Shown here in pieces: positions 18,381 to 28,213 of a stretch of DNA of 64,000 nucleotides. The DNA is taken from the NCBI RefSeq assembly GCF_001274945.1, contig NZ_LILB01000001.1, forward strand, positions 453,977 through 517,976. The letters are read 5' to 3'. Made by a program: the position numbers and the translations under genes. Under the pieces are notes generated by a model. The model did no database searches and was not told where the DNA came from. It saw only the letters and a list, made by a program, of their open reading frames with translations. The DNA is from Viridibacillus arvi (GTDB lineage: Bacteria; Bacillota; Bacilli; Bacillales_A; Planococcaceae). Position 1 is the first letter of the stretch. Each line of letters opens with the position of its first letter.

Positions 18381-21086
18381 TTATTTTGTTAATTTGTTAC
18401 GAAGTACCATTTGTAGGATACCACCGTTACGGTAGTAGTCTACTTCTACTTCTGAGTCGAAACGTGCAAGAGCTTTGAATTCTTTAACAGAACCGTCTTC
18501 AGCTTTAGCAGTTACAGTTAAGATATCTTGAGGTTTTACACCTTCAGCGATATTAACTGAGATTTCTTCTTTACCAGTTAAGCCTAAAGATTCAGCGTTT
18601 TGTCCATCAACATATTGTAATGGAAGAACACCCATCATTACTAGGTTTGAACGGTGAATACGTTCGTAAGATTCAGCGATAACTGTTTTAACGCCTAAAA
18701 GGTTAGTACCTTTCGCAGCCCAGTCACGTGAAGAACCCATACCGTAATCTTTTCCAGCAAGTACAGCTAAACCAGTGCCATTTTCAGCGTATTTCATAGC
18801 TGCATCGTAAATGTACTCAACTTCGCCTGTTGGCCAGTAAGTAGTGTAACCACCTTCTGTACCTGGAGCAACTTGGTTACGGATACGGATGTTAGCGAAA
18901 GTACCGCGCATCATAACTTCGTGGTTACCACGACGAGAACCGTAAGAGTTGAAGTTACGAGGTTCTACACCGTTAGCACGTAAGTATTGACCAGCTGGTG
19001 TATCTTTACCGATCGCACCTGCAGGAGAGATGTGGTCAGTTGTGATAGAGTCACCGAACTTCGCAAGTACACGTAAGCCAGAAAGTCCTTTAATGTCTTC
19101 TGGTTTTGGTGCAAGGTTTTGGAAGAATGGTGGGTTTTGAATGTAAGTTGATTTTTCATCAAATGTGTATAGAGAATCAGTTGATGTTTCAATTTCATTC
19201 CATTTTTCGTTCTCGTCGAATACGCGAGCATATTCTTTTTGGAATAGATCACGAGTTACAACTTTGTTAAGAACATTGTTGATTTCTTCAGTTGAAGGCC
19301 AGATATCAGCGAAGAATACATCGTTGCCATCTTTGTCTTTACCGAATGAATCATTTTGAAGATCTACGTCTACAGTACCAGCTAATGCATAAGCAACAAC
19401 AAGTGGTGGTGATGCTAGGTAGTTAGCTTTAACTAGTGGGTGTACACGACCTTCGAAGTTACGGTTACCTGAAAGTACAGAAGTTACGAATAAATCATTT
19501 GAAGTAATCGCTTCTTCGATTTCAGGAAGTAATGGACCTGAGTTACCGATACATGTAGTACAGCCGTAACCTACAGTGTTGAAACCGATTTCGTCCAAGT
19601 AAGAAGTTAGACCAGAATCGTTTAAGTATCCAGTAACAACTTTTGAACCTGGTGCTAATGAAGTTTTAACCCATTTAGGAACAGTTAAACCTTTTTCAAC
19701 AGCTTTTTTAGCTACTAAACCAGCAGCAATTAATACGTAAGGGTTAGATGTATTTGTACATGAAGTGATTGCAGCGATTGCTACAGCACCTGCAGGAATT
19801 TCTACATCGCCTTCAGCGAATTTAGCAGTTGCAGTTTTATCGAATTCTTTTTCAGTTAAACCAAAACCTTGTACACCAGAAGGAGCTACTACTACTTCGT
19901 GGTAACGTTTTTTCATGTTTGAAAGTGGAATTAAATCTTGCGGACGTTTAGGACCTGATAAGTTAGGTTCGATTTCAGCAAGGTTAATTTCAACAACGTC
20001 TGTGTAAACTGGTTCTAATTCAGGATCAAAGAACATGTTGTTTTCTTTTAAGTATTTTTCAACAACTTGGATGTGTTCTTCGTCACGACCAGTTAAACGC
20101 ATATAGTTTAACGATTCTTCATCAATTGCGAAGTAACCACATGTAGCACCATATTCTGGAGCCATGTTTGAAATTGTTGCACGGTCAGCTAATGGTAATT
20201 GAGGAATCCCAGGACCGAAGAACTCAACAAATTTATTTACTACACCTTTAGCACGTAGTACTTGAGTTACTTTAAGAGCTAAGTCAGTAGCTGTAGTTCC
20301 GTTTGGAAGATCGCCTGTTAATTTAACACCGATTACTTCTGGAACTGGGAAGTATGAAGGTTGACCTAACATACCTGCTTCAGCTTCGATACCACCTACA
20401 CCCCATCCAAGTACGCCGATACCGTTGATCATTGTAGTATGTGAGTCAGTACCAACCACTGAATCTGGGAATGTTTCGAAAGTTCCGTCTGCATTTTCAT
20501 TCACGTGTACAACTGGAGCTAAGTACTCAAGGTTAACTTGGTGAACGATACCAGTTGCTGGAGGTACAGCACGGAAGTTGTCATAAGCTGTTTGAGCCCA
20601 TTTTAAGAAGTTGTAACGCTCAGCATTACGTTCGAATTCAAGGTCCATGTTAGCTTGTAAAGCTGTTGCAGTACCGTATTTGTCAACTTGTACTGAGTGA
20701 TCAATTACAAGGTCAACTGGAATTGCAGGGTTAATTTCGTTAGCGTCTCCGCCCATTTCTTTCATAGCAGAACGTAGAGATGCTAAGTCAACAACTACTG
20801 GTACACCAGTGAAATCTTGTAATACTACGCGTGATGGTTTGAAAGGAACTTCAGCGTTAGGGTCTACATCTGCGCCCCATTTTGCTAATTGATCAACATG
20901 ATCCTCTTTGATTACATAGCCGTCGTATTGACGTAAAACAGATTCTAATAAAACTTTGATTGAATAAGGAAGGCGTGATACTTTTGCGATACCAGCTTCT
21001 TCGATAGCAGCTAAACGGTAGAAGTTATACTGTTTACCATTTACCTCGAATGAAGCACGGCTGTTATGCAAGTTTTTGATTGCCAT
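18381..21086 (-). CDS. citB: aconitate hydratase
   Basis: Aconitase A/IRP1 type, 901 residues, converting citrate to isocitrate in the TCA cycle. The three Fe-S cysteines are visible in SCTNTSNP and [10 protein letters not shown], with family landmarks [19 protein letters not shown] and, in the swivel domain, [30 protein letters not shown] and [15 protein letters not shown]. In B. subtilis this protein doubles as an iron-responsive RNA-binding protein; the same dual role is possible here but not shown. AGAGGGGG lies nine bases before the ATG. It is monocistronic, with a terminator at 18303-18344. Confidence 0.98.
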   Translation of the reverse strand: MAIKNLHNSRASFEVNGKQYNFYRLAAIEEAGIAKVSRLPYSIKVLLESVLRQYDGYVIKEDHVDQLAKWGADVDPNAEVPFKPSRVVLQDFTGVPVVVDLASLRSAMKEMGGDANEINPAIPVDLVIDHSVQVDKYGTATALQANMDLEFERNAERYNFLKWAQTAYDNFRAVPPATGIVHQVNLEYLAPVVHVNENADGTFETFPDSVVGTDSHTTMINGIGVLGWGVGGIEAEAGMLGQPSYFPVPEVIGVKLTGDLPNGTTATDLALKVTQVLRAKGVVNKFVEFFGPGIPQLPLADRATISNMAPEYGATCGYFAIDEESLNYMRLTGRDEEHIQVVEKYLKENNMFFDPELEPVYTDVVEINLAEIEPNLSGPKRPQDLIPLSNMKKRYHEVVVAPSGVQGFGLTEKEFDKTATAKFAEGDVEIPAGAVAIAAITSCTNTSNPYVLIAAGLVAKKAVEKGLTVPKWVKTSLAPGSKVVTGYLNDSGLTSYLDEIGFNTVGYGCTTCIGNSGPLLPEIEEAITSNDLFVTSVLSGNRNFEGRVHPLVKANYLASPPLVVAYALAGTVDVDLQNDSFGKDKDGNDVFFADIWPSTEEINNVLNKVVTRDLFQKEYARVFDENEKWNEIETSTDSLYTFDEKSTYIQNPPFFQNLAPKPEDIKGLSGLRVLAKFGDSITTDHISPAGAIGKDTPAGQYLRANGVEPRNFNSYGSRRGNHEVMMRGTFANIRIRNQVAPGTEGGYTTYWPTGEVEYIYDAAMKYAENGTGLAVLAGKDYGMGSSRDWAAKGTNLLGVKTVIAESYERIHRSNLVMMGVLPLQYVDGQNAESLGLTGKEEISVNIAEGVKPQDILTVTAKAEDGSVKEFKALARFDSEVEVDYYRNGGILQMVLRNKLTK

Positions 21087-21301
21087 AGGTTGGTTCCCCC
21101 TCTAATTAACTAATGAAAAGGCTTTTATAATAGCTTCTTTTCTCCACCAACAATAATATACTAATTAGATACATAAGTAAATTACATTAATATTATAGTA
21201 TGTGATAAGTTATATTTATGACCTTTTTCTAAATGCCATAAGTACTCTCGAAAATGTTGTTTTTTCATCTCTATACAGAATACATCAAATTTTATGAAAT
21301 T

Positions 21302-21339
21302 AAAAACATGTCTACAAATGTAACTGTAGGCATGTTTTT
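21302..21339. terminator. terminator after lutC
   Basis: AAAACATGTCTACA / TGTAGGCATGTTTTT stem with a run of T on both sides, placed directly behind the lutC stop codon. The rest of the gap between lutC and citB (21087-21301) is AT-rich and should hold the citB promoter; I see no distinct motif in it. Confidence 0.85.
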
Positions 21340-21341
21340 AA

Positions 21342-22052
21342 TTATCGATCTTCTACTATTATATAAGTTGCTTTTATTGGTCCGTGAACACCAACTACCA
21401 GATTCATCTCAATATCTGCCGAATTACTTGGTCCAGAAATGAAATTAATACATGGTGGTACTGTTTCCCCATTTTGCACTTTTTTAGAAATGATTTGTGC
21501 TGCTTGCGTCATCCTTGGAACAATTGTGCTTTTTGGAATAATTGCAATATAGGTTTGTGGAAGTAAACTGACTGATCGCCCTTGACCACCTGTTGAAAAT
21601 AAAACAACTGTTGCAGACTCGGCAAGTGTTATATCACTAAATGTAATACCCACATTCGCTTTTTCTGCAAGTTTAATATTGTCATCTCCATTTTCTACAG
21701 TCCATTCATTCACTTCAACACTTGCTTGTGGCCACTCTTCTTCCAGTAGATTACGTAGACCGAATGTGTCAAATCGTTCATCTTGCCAGATAGAAACAGG
21801 ACCACCTCCATACATATCTACACGATTTGCTAACACTTCTTTTAATTGTTCTGCAGTTGTTTCAATATAGTCTGTATGAATATTGTTACATTGTTTCTGA
21901 AACACTTGCACTAGCTCATCTTGGGATAAATCAGCAAGTGTTTTTGCTTGCGGATTGTACTTCCAGTGTCGTTCAGGCTTTTTTGTTGTATTCATTTCAC
22001 GACCAAGTGCTGTTGCGATATTTTTTATAAATGGTGCACGCTGTTGAATCAT
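21342..22052 (-). CDS. lutC: lactate utilization protein LutC
   Basis: LUD-domain protein of 236 residues, third subunit of the LutABC complex that oxidises L-lactate to pyruvate. The family ending is visible ([20 protein letters not shown], then [12 protein letters not shown]), preceded by [15 protein letters not shown]-like sequence ([19 protein letters not shown]). It overlaps lutB by four bases and closes the operon before a terminator. No cofactor motif is seen, as expected for this subunit. Confidence 0.95.
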   Translation of the reverse strand: MIQQRAPFIKNIATALGREMNTTKKPERHWKYNPQAKTLADLSQDELVQVFQKQCNNIHTDYIETTAEQLKEVLANRVDMYGGGPVSIWQDERFDTFGLRNLLEEEWPQASVEVNEWTVENGDDNIKLAEKANVGITFSDITLAESATVVLFSTGGQGRSVSLLPQTYIAIIPKSTIVPRMTQAAQIISKKVQNGETVPPCINFISGPSNSADIEMNLVVGVHGPIKATYIIVEDR

Positions 22053-23479
22053 TTCTTGTCTCCTCCTTCACGGTTTTTATACCAGTCGCGGAAACGTTCA
22101 TTTTTTGGTGCAGGGAATTCGCGAATCATCGTCCATTCTTTTAATGGCCCCGGTCCTTTAGATATAAATTCTTTGTCTTTCATAAAAGGCTTCATAACTT
22201 TTGTTGCGAGTTTCGTTCCTGTTGTATATAGCGGATTAGAGGCTGCCCCAATACCAAATGCTTTCATCATCAAACCTTCAGAAATCGGTGCTTTACCTTC
22301 TTTTTCAACTATTATTTGTCGATGCTTGTGAAGTAACTCATGCAACGGAATCTTCACTGGGCATGCTTCCGTACAAGCACCACATAATGTAGAAGCGTAA
22401 GGTAATTCTTTAAAGTCATCATATCCTGCAAGTAACGGAGTCAATACAGCTCCTATTGGTCCTGGATAAATTGAGTTATATGAATGACCTCCAATATGCC
22501 GATATACAGGACATACATTTATACATGCTGCACAACGAATACATTGTAATACTGATTGGAATTCTGTACCTAGAATGTTTGAACGACCATTATCTACGAT
22601 GACTAGATGGAATTCTTCAGGACCATCAGCATCACCTTCACGGCGTGGACCTGATAATACCGTGATATAACTCGTTAGTTTTTGCCCAACAGCACTTCGA
22701 GTCAACAAACTGACAAGTACTTCTAATTCTTCGAACGTAGGTACAATGCGCTCCATACCCATAACCGTAATTTGCGTTTTTGGCACAGTCGTTGCTAAAC
22801 GAGCATTCCCTTCATTTGTTACTAAACTAATCGAACCAGATTCAGCAATAGCGAAGTTACAACCTGTAATTCCAACATCCGCTGTTAAAAATTCGTTACG
22901 TAATGTTTCCCGTGCATGCCTTGCCAATTCTGTTGGATCATTAGATTTTTTATAATTAATCTTCTCTTCGAACACCTTACGAATCTGTTCTTTATTTTTA
23001 TGTAATGCAGGTGCGACTATATGGGATGGCGGGTCGTGTTCGTCAAGTTGTAAAATGTATTCCCCTAAATCTGTCTCAATCACAGTACAACCAGCCTTTT
23101 CTAATACTGCATTTAGGCCGATTTCTTCAGTAACCATTGATTTTGATTTGACGATTTTTTTTGCTTCTTTCTTTTTAACAACTTCTTCAATATAACGATT
23201 AGCGTCATCAGCAGTTTGTGCAAAGAAAACGTGACCACCAAGCTTTTGGACGTTGTCTGAAAGCTCTTGTAAATAATAATCGAGATTTTCAAGTACATGT
23301 TGGCGAATTTCTTCTCCGTGAGAGCGCCATTCTTCCCAGTTCCCAAGTTCTTCAGCGTTTTCTAATCGGCGAGAACGAAGGCGATCCTGTGCACCAGACA
23401 CCGCACCGCGCATAAAGTCATCTTGTAAATTATCTTTTACTTTGTCTTTAAAATTTCCATCCGTAATTTTTACAGCCAT
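22049..23479 (-). CDS. lutB: lactate utilization iron-sulfur protein LutB
   Basis: Iron-sulphur subunit of LutABC, 476 residues. The N-terminal LUD domain (about 60-300; [20 protein letters not shown]) is followed by two [4Fe-4S] motifs, [19 protein letters not shown] and [13 protein letters not shown], and a C-terminal domain. It passes electrons from lactate oxidation to an unknown acceptor. Twelve bases after lutA and overlapping lutC by four bases. Confidence 0.96.
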   Translation of the reverse strand: MAVKITDGNFKDKVKDNLQDDFMRGAVSGAQDRLRSRRLENAEELGNWEEWRSHGEEIRQHVLENLDYYLQELSDNVQKLGGHVFFAQTADDANRYIEEVVKKKEAKKIVKSKSMVTEEIGLNAVLEKAGCTVIETDLGEYILQLDEHDPPSHIVAPALHKNKEQIRKVFEEKINYKKSNDPTELARHARETLRNEFLTADVGITGCNFAIAESGSISLVTNEGNARLATTVPKTQITVMGMERIVPTFEELEVLVSLLTRSAVGQKLTSYITVLSGPRREGDADGPEEFHLVIVDNGRSNILGTEFQSVLQCIRCAACINVCPVYRHIGGHSYNSIYPGPIGAVLTPLLAGYDDFKELPYASTLCGACTEACPVKIPLHELLHKHRQIIVEKEGKAPISEGLMMKAFGIGAASNPLYTTGTKLATKVMKPFMKDKEFISKGPGPLKEWTMIREFPAPKNERFRDWYKNREGGDKK

Positions 23480-23490
23480 ATGCTCACCCC

Positions 23491-24207
23491 TTAATGTGAA
23501 TTTAATACTTCAGCAATATGCATTACTTTCACTGGTACCTGCCTACGTTGCATTCGTCCTGCAATGTTCATAATGCATCCGCCATCAGATGCTACTAAAA
23601 TTTGAGCATTTGTAGACATTGCCGCATCTACTTTTTCATCAACCATTTGTTCCGAAATATTCCCCATTTTGACAGAGAACGTCCCCCCGAAGCCACAGCA
23701 ATTATACGCATACGGTAAGGGTTTCATTTCTAGTCCATCTACGTTCGATAAAAGTGTATATGGTGCATCTTTAATTCCTAATAAGCGTGTCATATGGCAT
23801 GAAGGATGATAAGTTGCTACTCCAGTTAACTTAGCACCGACATTTTCTACCTTTAATACATTGACAATAAAATCTGTCAGTTCGTACGTTTTTTCAGCCA
23901 ATAATCTTGCACGTGCAGACCAACCTGGTTCATCTTTTAAAATTCCCGGATATTCATGAAACATTGTTGCGCACGACCCTGATGGAGTGACAACAACCTC
24001 CGCTGCTTCAAATGTTTCTATCATTTTTTTAATAGCTGCTTTTGTATGCTCAACATACCCTGAATTGTAAGATGGTTGACCACAGCATACTTGAGCTGTA
24101 GGAAAATCAATTTCACAACCAAGCCGCTCCAATAACTCCACTGTTGCTTTCCCCACATTTGTTTCGAACATATCTACAAGACATGTTACAAATAGTGTTA
24201 CCTTCAT
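23491..24207 (-). CDS. lutA: lactate utilization protein LutA
   Basis: Cysteine-rich-domain (CCG) protein of 238 residues, a subunit of the lactate oxidation complex. The two CCG units are seen as [11 protein letters not shown] and [12 protein letters not shown], each preceded by a lone conserved cysteine ([18 protein letters not shown]). The ATG at 24207 follows GAGGGGGG by seven bases. The alternative ATG at 24213 is too close to that site, and the frame further upstream crosses the operator. First gene of lutABC, 139 bases after lutR. Confidence 0.95.
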   Translation of the reverse strand: MKVTLFVTCLVDMFETNVGKATVELLERLGCEIDFPTAQVCCGQPSYNSGYVEHTKAAIKKMIETFEAAEVVVTPSGSCATMFHEYPGILKDEPGWSARARLLAEKTYELTDFIVNVLKVENVGAKLTGVATYHPSCHMTRLLGIKDAPYTLLSNVDGLEMKPLPYAYNCCGFGGTFSVKMGNISEQMVDEKVDAAMSTNAQILVASDGGCIMNIAGRMQRRQVPVKVMHIAEVLNSH

Positions 24208-24231
24208 GTACATACCCCCCTCAAAGATATG

Positions 24232-24244
24232 GTCATCTGATGAC
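24232..24244. promoter_or_regulatory. candidate LutR operator upstream of lutA
   Basis: A 13-base palindrome GTCATC-T-GATGAC lies 25 bases upstream of the lutA start codon. It includes TCATC-N-GATGA, the pattern I recall as reported for LutR of B. subtilis (from memory, unverified). A plausible promoter on the minus strand (TTGTTT, 16-17 bases, TAAAAA) lies just upstream, so a bound repressor would cover the transcription start. Confidence 0.7.
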
Positions 24245-24346
24245 TTGTTTTTTACTAATGATACAGGAATAAACAATTCTTTTCCATTCTTTTTATTGAA
24301 AATACGAATTTTTCTGTTAATTAAATAAAGAAGAATGACCTACAGT

Positions 24347-25069
24347 TCAGTCATTTTCCTCTTGAATATATTGCGCTAATACTGACTCTACAAATTGCAA
24401 ATGCGACTTCATCGCCTTTGCAGCACCCTCAGCATCTTGTGCTTCGATTTGTTTGTAAATCAAATGATGTTGTTCGTTTAAAAGATCTAATGTTTGTTTT
24501 TCATCATATAAACAAATGCGGCGTGTTTCACGCATAGATTCAGACATTAAATCAGACACATGTTGCATTAATGTGCTAAGTAGTACATTATCCGCAGACT
24601 TTGCAATGGCTAAGTGGAAGGCTAAGTCAGCTCGCTCCCCTAGATCAGTGTTTTTTGTGTGATTGATCATTTCTTTTAAATGAACACGCATCACTTCCAA
24701 ATCTTCTGCTGTTCTTTTTTGAGTAGCACTTGCGACAATACCTGTCTCTAAAATTTGACGTACTTCTAATAACTCTTGAATGTTTTTATTCGTCATGAGC
24801 ATTGCACTTTGTATGGGATAAGCTAGATTATCTGCCGTGAATGTTTTCACGAATGTCCCTTCCCCTTGTCGCATTTCAATAAGTCCCATTGCTCTTAAGG
24901 AAGTTAGTGCTTCACGAATTGCTGATCTTCCGACTTGAAAATTGATTGCTAACTCTTGCACAGAGTCTAATTGGTCTCCCGGTTTCAATTGACCATCTTT
25001 AATCATTTCTAATAAGATATCAGCAACTTCTTCATAAATCTTTTTACGGGTAATCTTTTTATAGTTCAA
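24347..25069 (-). CDS. lutR: GntR/FadR-family regulator LutR
   Basis: FadR-subfamily repressor of 240 residues: winged-helix domain at 1-75 (PGDQLDSVQELAINFQVGRSAIREALTSLRAMGLIEMRQGEG, here shown only in part by residues such as GRSAIREAL) and an all-helical effector domain with the conserved D/H residues typical of the FCD fold (DLAFHLAIAKSADN). It is expected to sense lactate and control lutABC. The start is TTG at 25069, with AGAGGTG about eight bases upstream; a good -10 TATAAT lies at 25090-25095. Directly upstream of lutA on the same strand, unlike B. subtilis, where I recall it elsewhere. No lactate permease gene is seen beside it. Confidence 0.93.
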   Translation of the reverse strand: MNYKKITRKKIYEEVADILLEMIKDGQLKPGDQLDSVQELAINFQVGRSAIREALTSLRAMGLIEMRQGEGTFVKTFTADNLAYPIQSAMLMTNKNIQELLEVRQILETGIVASATQKRTAEDLEVMRVHLKEMINHTKNTDLGERADLAFHLAIAKSADNVLLSTLMQHVSDLMSESMRETRRICLYDEKQTLDLLNEQHHLIYKQIEAQDAEGAAKAMKSHLQFVESVLAQYIQEEND

Positions 25070-25095
25070 TTGTATATCACCTCTATTCTATTATA

Positions 25096-25465
25096 ACCAT
25101 TGGAAATACTATTTTAATAACTAATGTTAAATAATTATTGTGGATCATCTTAAACTATATATAGTTGCTTTGTTGTCTATGCTATAGGTTATAGGAGAAA
25201 TTTCTATTAAAAATAATCAGAATAGCATTGTTTTCTTTCGAAGTTGTGATAAACTTTCTTATTTATTTGGTGGTAGAAGTATATAAGAGTTAATGATAAA
25301 TTTGAGGAGCAGTGATGTAGTTATAATATAGACTAACGAGGTTTATATATATACTATTTTTAATTGTATAGTATAAAAAACATAGTTATTTTAGAAAAAA
25401 TGTAGTCAAAATTAAATGTTCAAATGCTACAACTTCCTTTTATCAATTAATCATAGCTTTATATA
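25096..25465. other. AT-rich intergenic region, no gene seen
   Basis: About 370 bases between the divergent lutR and TetR promoters. The sequence is very AT-rich, with stop codons in all frames and no open frame above about 20 codons. I see no hairpin with a T-run and no riboswitch. It may only be spacer. Confidence 0.6.
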
Positions 25466-25495
25466 TTGACAACAAAACCGTCTGGACGGTACAAT
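25466..25495 (+). promoter_or_regulatory. sigma-A promoter of the TetR-SMR operon
   Basis: TTGACA (25466-25471), an 18-base spacer and TACAAT (25490-25495). The spacer is filled by a perfect operator palindrome. Confidence 0.85.
25477..25490. promoter_or_regulatory. TetR operator O1 (in the promoter spacer)
   Basis: Perfect 14-base palindrome ACCGTCTGGACGGT between -35 and -10. Binding here would exclude RNA polymerase. Confidence 0.85.
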
Positions 25496-25511
25496 AAAAA
25501 CACAAAAAAAG

Positions 25512-25525
25512 ACCGTCTGGACGGT
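25512..25525. promoter_or_regulatory. TetR operator O2 (in the leader)
   Basis: A second identical palindrome ACCGTCTGGACGGT, 35 bases (about 3.3 helical turns) downstream of O1 and before the ribosome binding site of the TetR gene. Confidence 0.85.
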
Positions 25526-25549
25526 TTTGTTGAAAGTGAGGTTTCACAC

Positions 25550-26089
25550 ATGGAATCAAAAGCAACAATTAAGCGCAAACATATTCTGAAATCTGCTAAA
25601 GACTATATTTTGGACAATGATATAAACTCACTAACTTTAGATGCAGTCGCAAAGCAAGCTGGGATTAGTAAAGGTGGTTTATTGTATCACTTTCCAAATA
25701 AAGAAGCATTATTATTGGAAGTAACTCAATATATCTTCGAAGATTTCACTTCACTATTTAATGAGCACGCTATGAATGACTCGGTAGATAAGGGTAGATG
25801 GAGCCGCGCTTTAATTGAAGCAACAAAAGAGGATTTGAATCACAATGCTGAATTAAATGTAGGACTACTTGCTTCTTCTATGTTAAATCCAGATTTATTA
25901 ACAAACATGTCTCAAAGCTATCAGTATATGCAAAATAAAGTGGAGCAAGATAGGATCGACCCAGTAACAGCAACTATTATTCGATTAGCAATAGATGGGC
26001 TTTACTACTCAGAACTATTTAATATAGCTCCATTAGATAAGAAATTGCGTGAAAATGTAATACAAGAATTAATCAACATGACAAAGTAG
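25550..26089 (+). CDS. TetR-family repressor of the adjacent SMR pump
   Basis: TetR/AcrR-type regulator of 179 residues. The N-terminal helix-turn-helix covers about residues 20-48 (LTLDAVAKQAGISKGGLLYHF), followed by a helical ligand domain. The start is the ATG at 25550, with GAAAGTGAGG about eight bases upstream. The frame stays open back to the TTG of the -35 box, but this would translate the promoter and both operators and is rejected. It leads an operon with two SMR genes (12-base gap). The arrangement matches yvdT-yvdS-yvdR of B. subtilis as I remember it. Probably autoregulated through O1 and O2. Confidence 0.92.
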   Translation: MESKATIKRKHILKSAKDYILDNDINSLTLDAVAKQAGISKGGLLYHFPNKEALLLEVTQYIFEDFTSLFNEHAMNDSVDKGRWSRALIEATKEDLNHNAELNVGLLASSMLNPDLLTNMSQSYQYMQNKVEQDRIDPVTATIIRLAIDGLYYSELFNIAPLDKKLRENVIQELINMTK

Positions 26090-26101
26090 GGGGTATTCAT
26101 C

Positions 26102-26431
26102 TTGAATCCATATATCATTTTGGCAGTAGCCATTATTAGTGAAGTATTTGGTAGTTCTATGTTAAAAGTTTCAAACGGTTTTAAAAAGCTGTACCCTTCT
26201 ATTGGCGTAGTTATTGGAATGTTTTCAGCTTTTTACTGCTTATCTTTATCACTTAAAACCATTCCACTAGGCACAGCTTATGCAATTTGGTCAGGGGTAG
26301 GTACAGCCTTAACCGCATTAGTTGGTGTACTCGTGTATAAAGAAAATTTTAATTTTAAAAAAGCATTAGGATTAGTGCTCATCATCGGTGGAGTTGTTGT
26401 ATTAAAACTCTCAAGTGGTAGCGTACATTAA
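26102..26431 (+). CDS. small multidrug resistance (SMR) transporter, first of a pair
   Basis: Four-helix SMR protein of 109 residues with the essential membrane Glu14 (IISEVFG) and the signature YAIWSGVGTALTALVG. TTG start at 26102 with AGGGGG upstream. Paired SMR genes usually form heterodimers of opposite membrane orientation (EbrAB, YkkCD, YvdRS). This copy has a basic cytoplasmic-type loop SNGFKKLYPS, while its partner lacks these lysines, which fits opposite topologies. Substrates could be quaternary ammonium, guanidinium or polyamine-like cations; none is shown. Confidence 0.92.
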   Translation: MNPYIILAVAIISEVFGSSMLKVSNGFKKLYPSIGVVIGMFSAFYCLSLSLKTIPLGTAYAIWSGVGTALTALVGVLVYKENFNFKKALGLVLIIGGVVVLKLSSGSVH

Positions 26432-26457
26432 TCATTAGATAATCGGGGGTTAATAGT

Positions 26458-26805
26458 ATGAAAGGTTATATAGCTTTAGGTATTTCCATCATTAGCGAAA
26501 TATTTGGTACAACAATGTTAAAATTATCAGAAGGTTTTACAATTATACTCCCTTCTATTGGTGTAGTAATTGGTTTTGGGATAGCATTTTATTGCTTATC
26601 ACTATGTCTTAAAACCATTCCATTAAGTTTAGCTTACGCTATTTGGGCCGGAATAGGGACTGCTATAACAGCGGTTATTGGTGTATTGTTATGGGATGAT
26701 CCTTTTAGCATCATGACATTCCTTGGCATAGTATTAATAATTGGAGGAGTAGTTTTATTAAATGCTTCAAATAGTCCGGAAAAAGTAGAAAAACCATCAA
26801 GTTAA
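26458..26805 (+). CDS. small multidrug resistance (SMR) transporter, second of a pair
   Basis: Four-helix SMR protein of 115 residues, clearly homologous to the preceding gene: Glu14 in IISEIFG and the motif YAIWAGIGTAITAVIG. The first loop is SEGFTIILPS, without the lysines of the partner, and the C-terminus is longer and polar (NSPEKVEKPSS). It starts 26 bases after the first copy with a good GGGGGT site. The pair is likely one heterodimeric pump controlled by the upstream TetR protein. A terminator overlaps its stop codon. Confidence 0.92.
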   Translation: MKGYIALGISIISEIFGTTMLKLSEGFTIILPSIGVVIGFGIAFYCLSLCLKTIPLSLAYAIWAGIGTAITAVIGVLLWDDPFSIMTFLGIVLIIGGVVLLNASNSPEKVEKPSS

Positions 26806-26824
26806 AAGCTTGATGGTTTTTCTT
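26790..26824 (+). terminator. terminator of the TetR-SMR operon
   Basis: AAACCATCAAG, a seven-base loop, CTTGATGGTTTTTC; the left arm is within the last codons of the second SMR gene. Confidence 0.9.
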
Positions 26825-26857
26825 TATTCCATTTAAAGTGATACCAAATAAATCGAA

Positions 26858-27259
26858 TTACGGTAATAATCTTTTGCGTTCATCTACACTTGGTAAATGA
26901 CAACTAGCTGGTGCTTTCATTAGCTTATGACGATTGCGAGCTACTAAACGATATACTGGATTTCGTACGAACAAGGGAAGTAATTTAAAAATAGCGAACA
27001 AAGAAAAAGGTGCTTTTAAATATGGAAGTAGAAAAAATACCGCCTCTGATTCAGTCATTATGCCATTGGAACTTTTCACTACAACTGAATCGAGGCTCTC
27101 TGTAAGATTTGGTGACAATGTGTTTTTTGCAGTTTCACCCTGTAAAGGAGCAAAAAGAATATCATGATTCCGTTCATGTTTTAAGACGAACTGTACTGCC
27201 CACTGACAGAATCCGCAACTACCGTCATAAAAGAGAATTGGATTTTGATGACTGGTCAT
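26858..27259 (-). CDS. DCC-family thiol-disulfide oxidoreductase-like protein (DUF393)
   Basis: Protein of 133 residues with the DCC-family signature YDGSCGFCQWAVQFV, a redox-type CxxC-like pair near the N-terminus (Cys in GSCGFC), and the family end region LVARNRHKLM. The ATG at 27259 follows GAGGGGAG; the longer frame to 27322 has no ribosome binding site. Members may act as thioredoxin-like oxidoreductases, but function is not established. It faces the SMR operon. Confidence 0.85.
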   Translation of the reverse strand: MTSHQNPILFYDGSCGFCQWAVQFVLKHERNHDILFAPLQGETAKNTLSPNLTESLDSVVVKSSNGIMTESEAVFFLLPYLKAPFSLFAIFKLLPLFVRNPVYRLVARNRHKLMKAPASCHLPSVDERKRLLP

Positions 27260-27375
27260 TACGCTCCCCTCATTTCTATATGTATTACTATTAATTGTAC
27301 AATATCTAAGGCATATTAACAAAAAACGATTAGAATTTGAGATGATCCAACAATAATTCTACGACCCCAAAAAAT

Positions 27376-27410
27376 AAAAAGCGAATTGATTATATCTTAG
27401 CAATTCGCTT
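27376..27410 (-). terminator. terminator downstream of the GNAT gene region
   Basis: Minus strand: AAGCGAATTG, a 12-base loop, CAATTCGCTT followed by TTTATTTTTT. It closes the transcript that contains the GNAT gene and the short frame at 27418-27579. Confidence 0.85.
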
Positions 27411-27417
27411 GATAACT

Positions 27418-27579
27418 TTAAATTATTTTCAGAAAATTCACTTCTGTTATATCTGATTTCCCAGGCAATATGGTCAAGATAACTCTCATATCAGTGCACT
27501 TATCCCATTTAAAAGCTCTCAAATTACGATCTTGAATTATATTTCCTGCCTCATTTAGTTTACTAGATGGATTTATCAT
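27418..27579 (-). CDS. short open frame of 53 codons, possible gene remnant
   Basis: Frame of 53 residues beginning MINPSSKLNEAGNII and containing FKWDKCTDMRVILTILPGK. It overlaps the end of the GNAT gene by 17 bases in another frame and ends just before the terminator. Its amino acid make-up looks protein-like, but no ribosome binding site precedes the ATG. It may be the C-terminal remnant of a decayed gene or a coincidental frame. No family is recognised. Confidence 0.3.
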   Translation of the reverse strand: MINPSSKLNEAGNIIQDRNLRAFKWDKCTDMRVILTILPGKSDITEVNFLKII

Positions 27580-28099
27580 TTAGTAAAGAGTAAATATTAG
27601 TATTATGTGGAACACCATCTTGATACATATAATTTCTCAAAACTCCTTCTTTTTCAAAGCCTAATTTCTCCAATAACTTATTCGAAGAAGTATTTTCCAC
27701 AAAAACAACCGCTCCAATACGCTTTATGCCAAGATTTTCGAAACCGTAAGTAATTACTTTCTTAACAACTTCCGTTGCATATCCACTTCCCCAATGTTCA
27801 GGAGAAAGTGCGTAGCTTATATCTGCTCTCTTATGTTCATGGGACCACTCTTGGAATCCAATTGTCCCAATAATTCCATCCACACCTTCTCGCTCAATTC
27901 CCCATTTGATGCCTGCTTTTTTCTCGTAATTATTAGAAAAATTACTGATAATTTGTTTCACCTGATCTAAACTTGTTAGTGAATTTTGCCCATAAAAACG
28001 TAATACATCAACATTTGAGAAGCAATCTAATATAGCCTGTGCATCATCTTCAACTAGTTCTCTCAAAATTAAACGTTCCGTCTTTAAAGTTGGAAACAT
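27563..28099 (-). CDS. GNAT N-acetyltransferase, RimJ/RimL type
   Basis: Acetyltransferase of 178 residues of the type that modifies ribosomal proteins or small molecules. The opening LKTERLILRELVEDDA is typical. The acetyl-CoA loop appears as YALSPEHWGSGYATEVVKKV (reduced Q/RxxGxG/A motif), and the late segment VENTSSNKLLEKLGFEKEGVLRN is the standard final motif. GGGGTG precedes the ATG. It is probably a single gene followed by a short frame and a terminator. The substrate is not predictable. Confidence 0.9.
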   Translation of the reverse strand: MFPTLKTERLILRELVEDDAQAILDCFSNVDVLRFYGQNSLTSLDQVKQIISNFSNNYEKKAGIKWGIEREGVDGIIGTIGFQEWSHEHKRADISYALSPEHWGSGYATEVVKKVITYGFENLGIKRIGAVVFVENTSSNKLLEKLGFEKEGVLRNYMYQDGVPHNTNIYSLLNDKSI

Positions 28100-28163
28100 T
28101 ATGAAACACCCCTTTTCAAAAATTAACTAAAAAAACCAAACAATTTAACGTCACCGAGAATTG

Positions 28164-28204
28164 CAAAAAACTACCTAATGCCAAACTAGACACTAGGTAG
28201 TTTA
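28164..28204 (-). terminator. terminator of the ilv-leu operon
   Basis: Minus strand: AACTACCTA, a loop of about 16 bases, TAGGTAGTTTTTT, directly after leuD. Confidence 0.85.
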
Positions 28205-28213
28205 TATACTTAT

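Noticed and set aside
21254-22331. Plus-strand open frames opposite lutC and lutB
   Set aside because: Antisense frames over well-supported genes; no ribosome binding sites or recognisable domains.
25466-25549. N-terminal extension of the TetR gene by 28 residues
   Set aside because: It would begin in the -35 box and translate the promoter and both operators; the ATG at 25550 has its own ribosome binding site.
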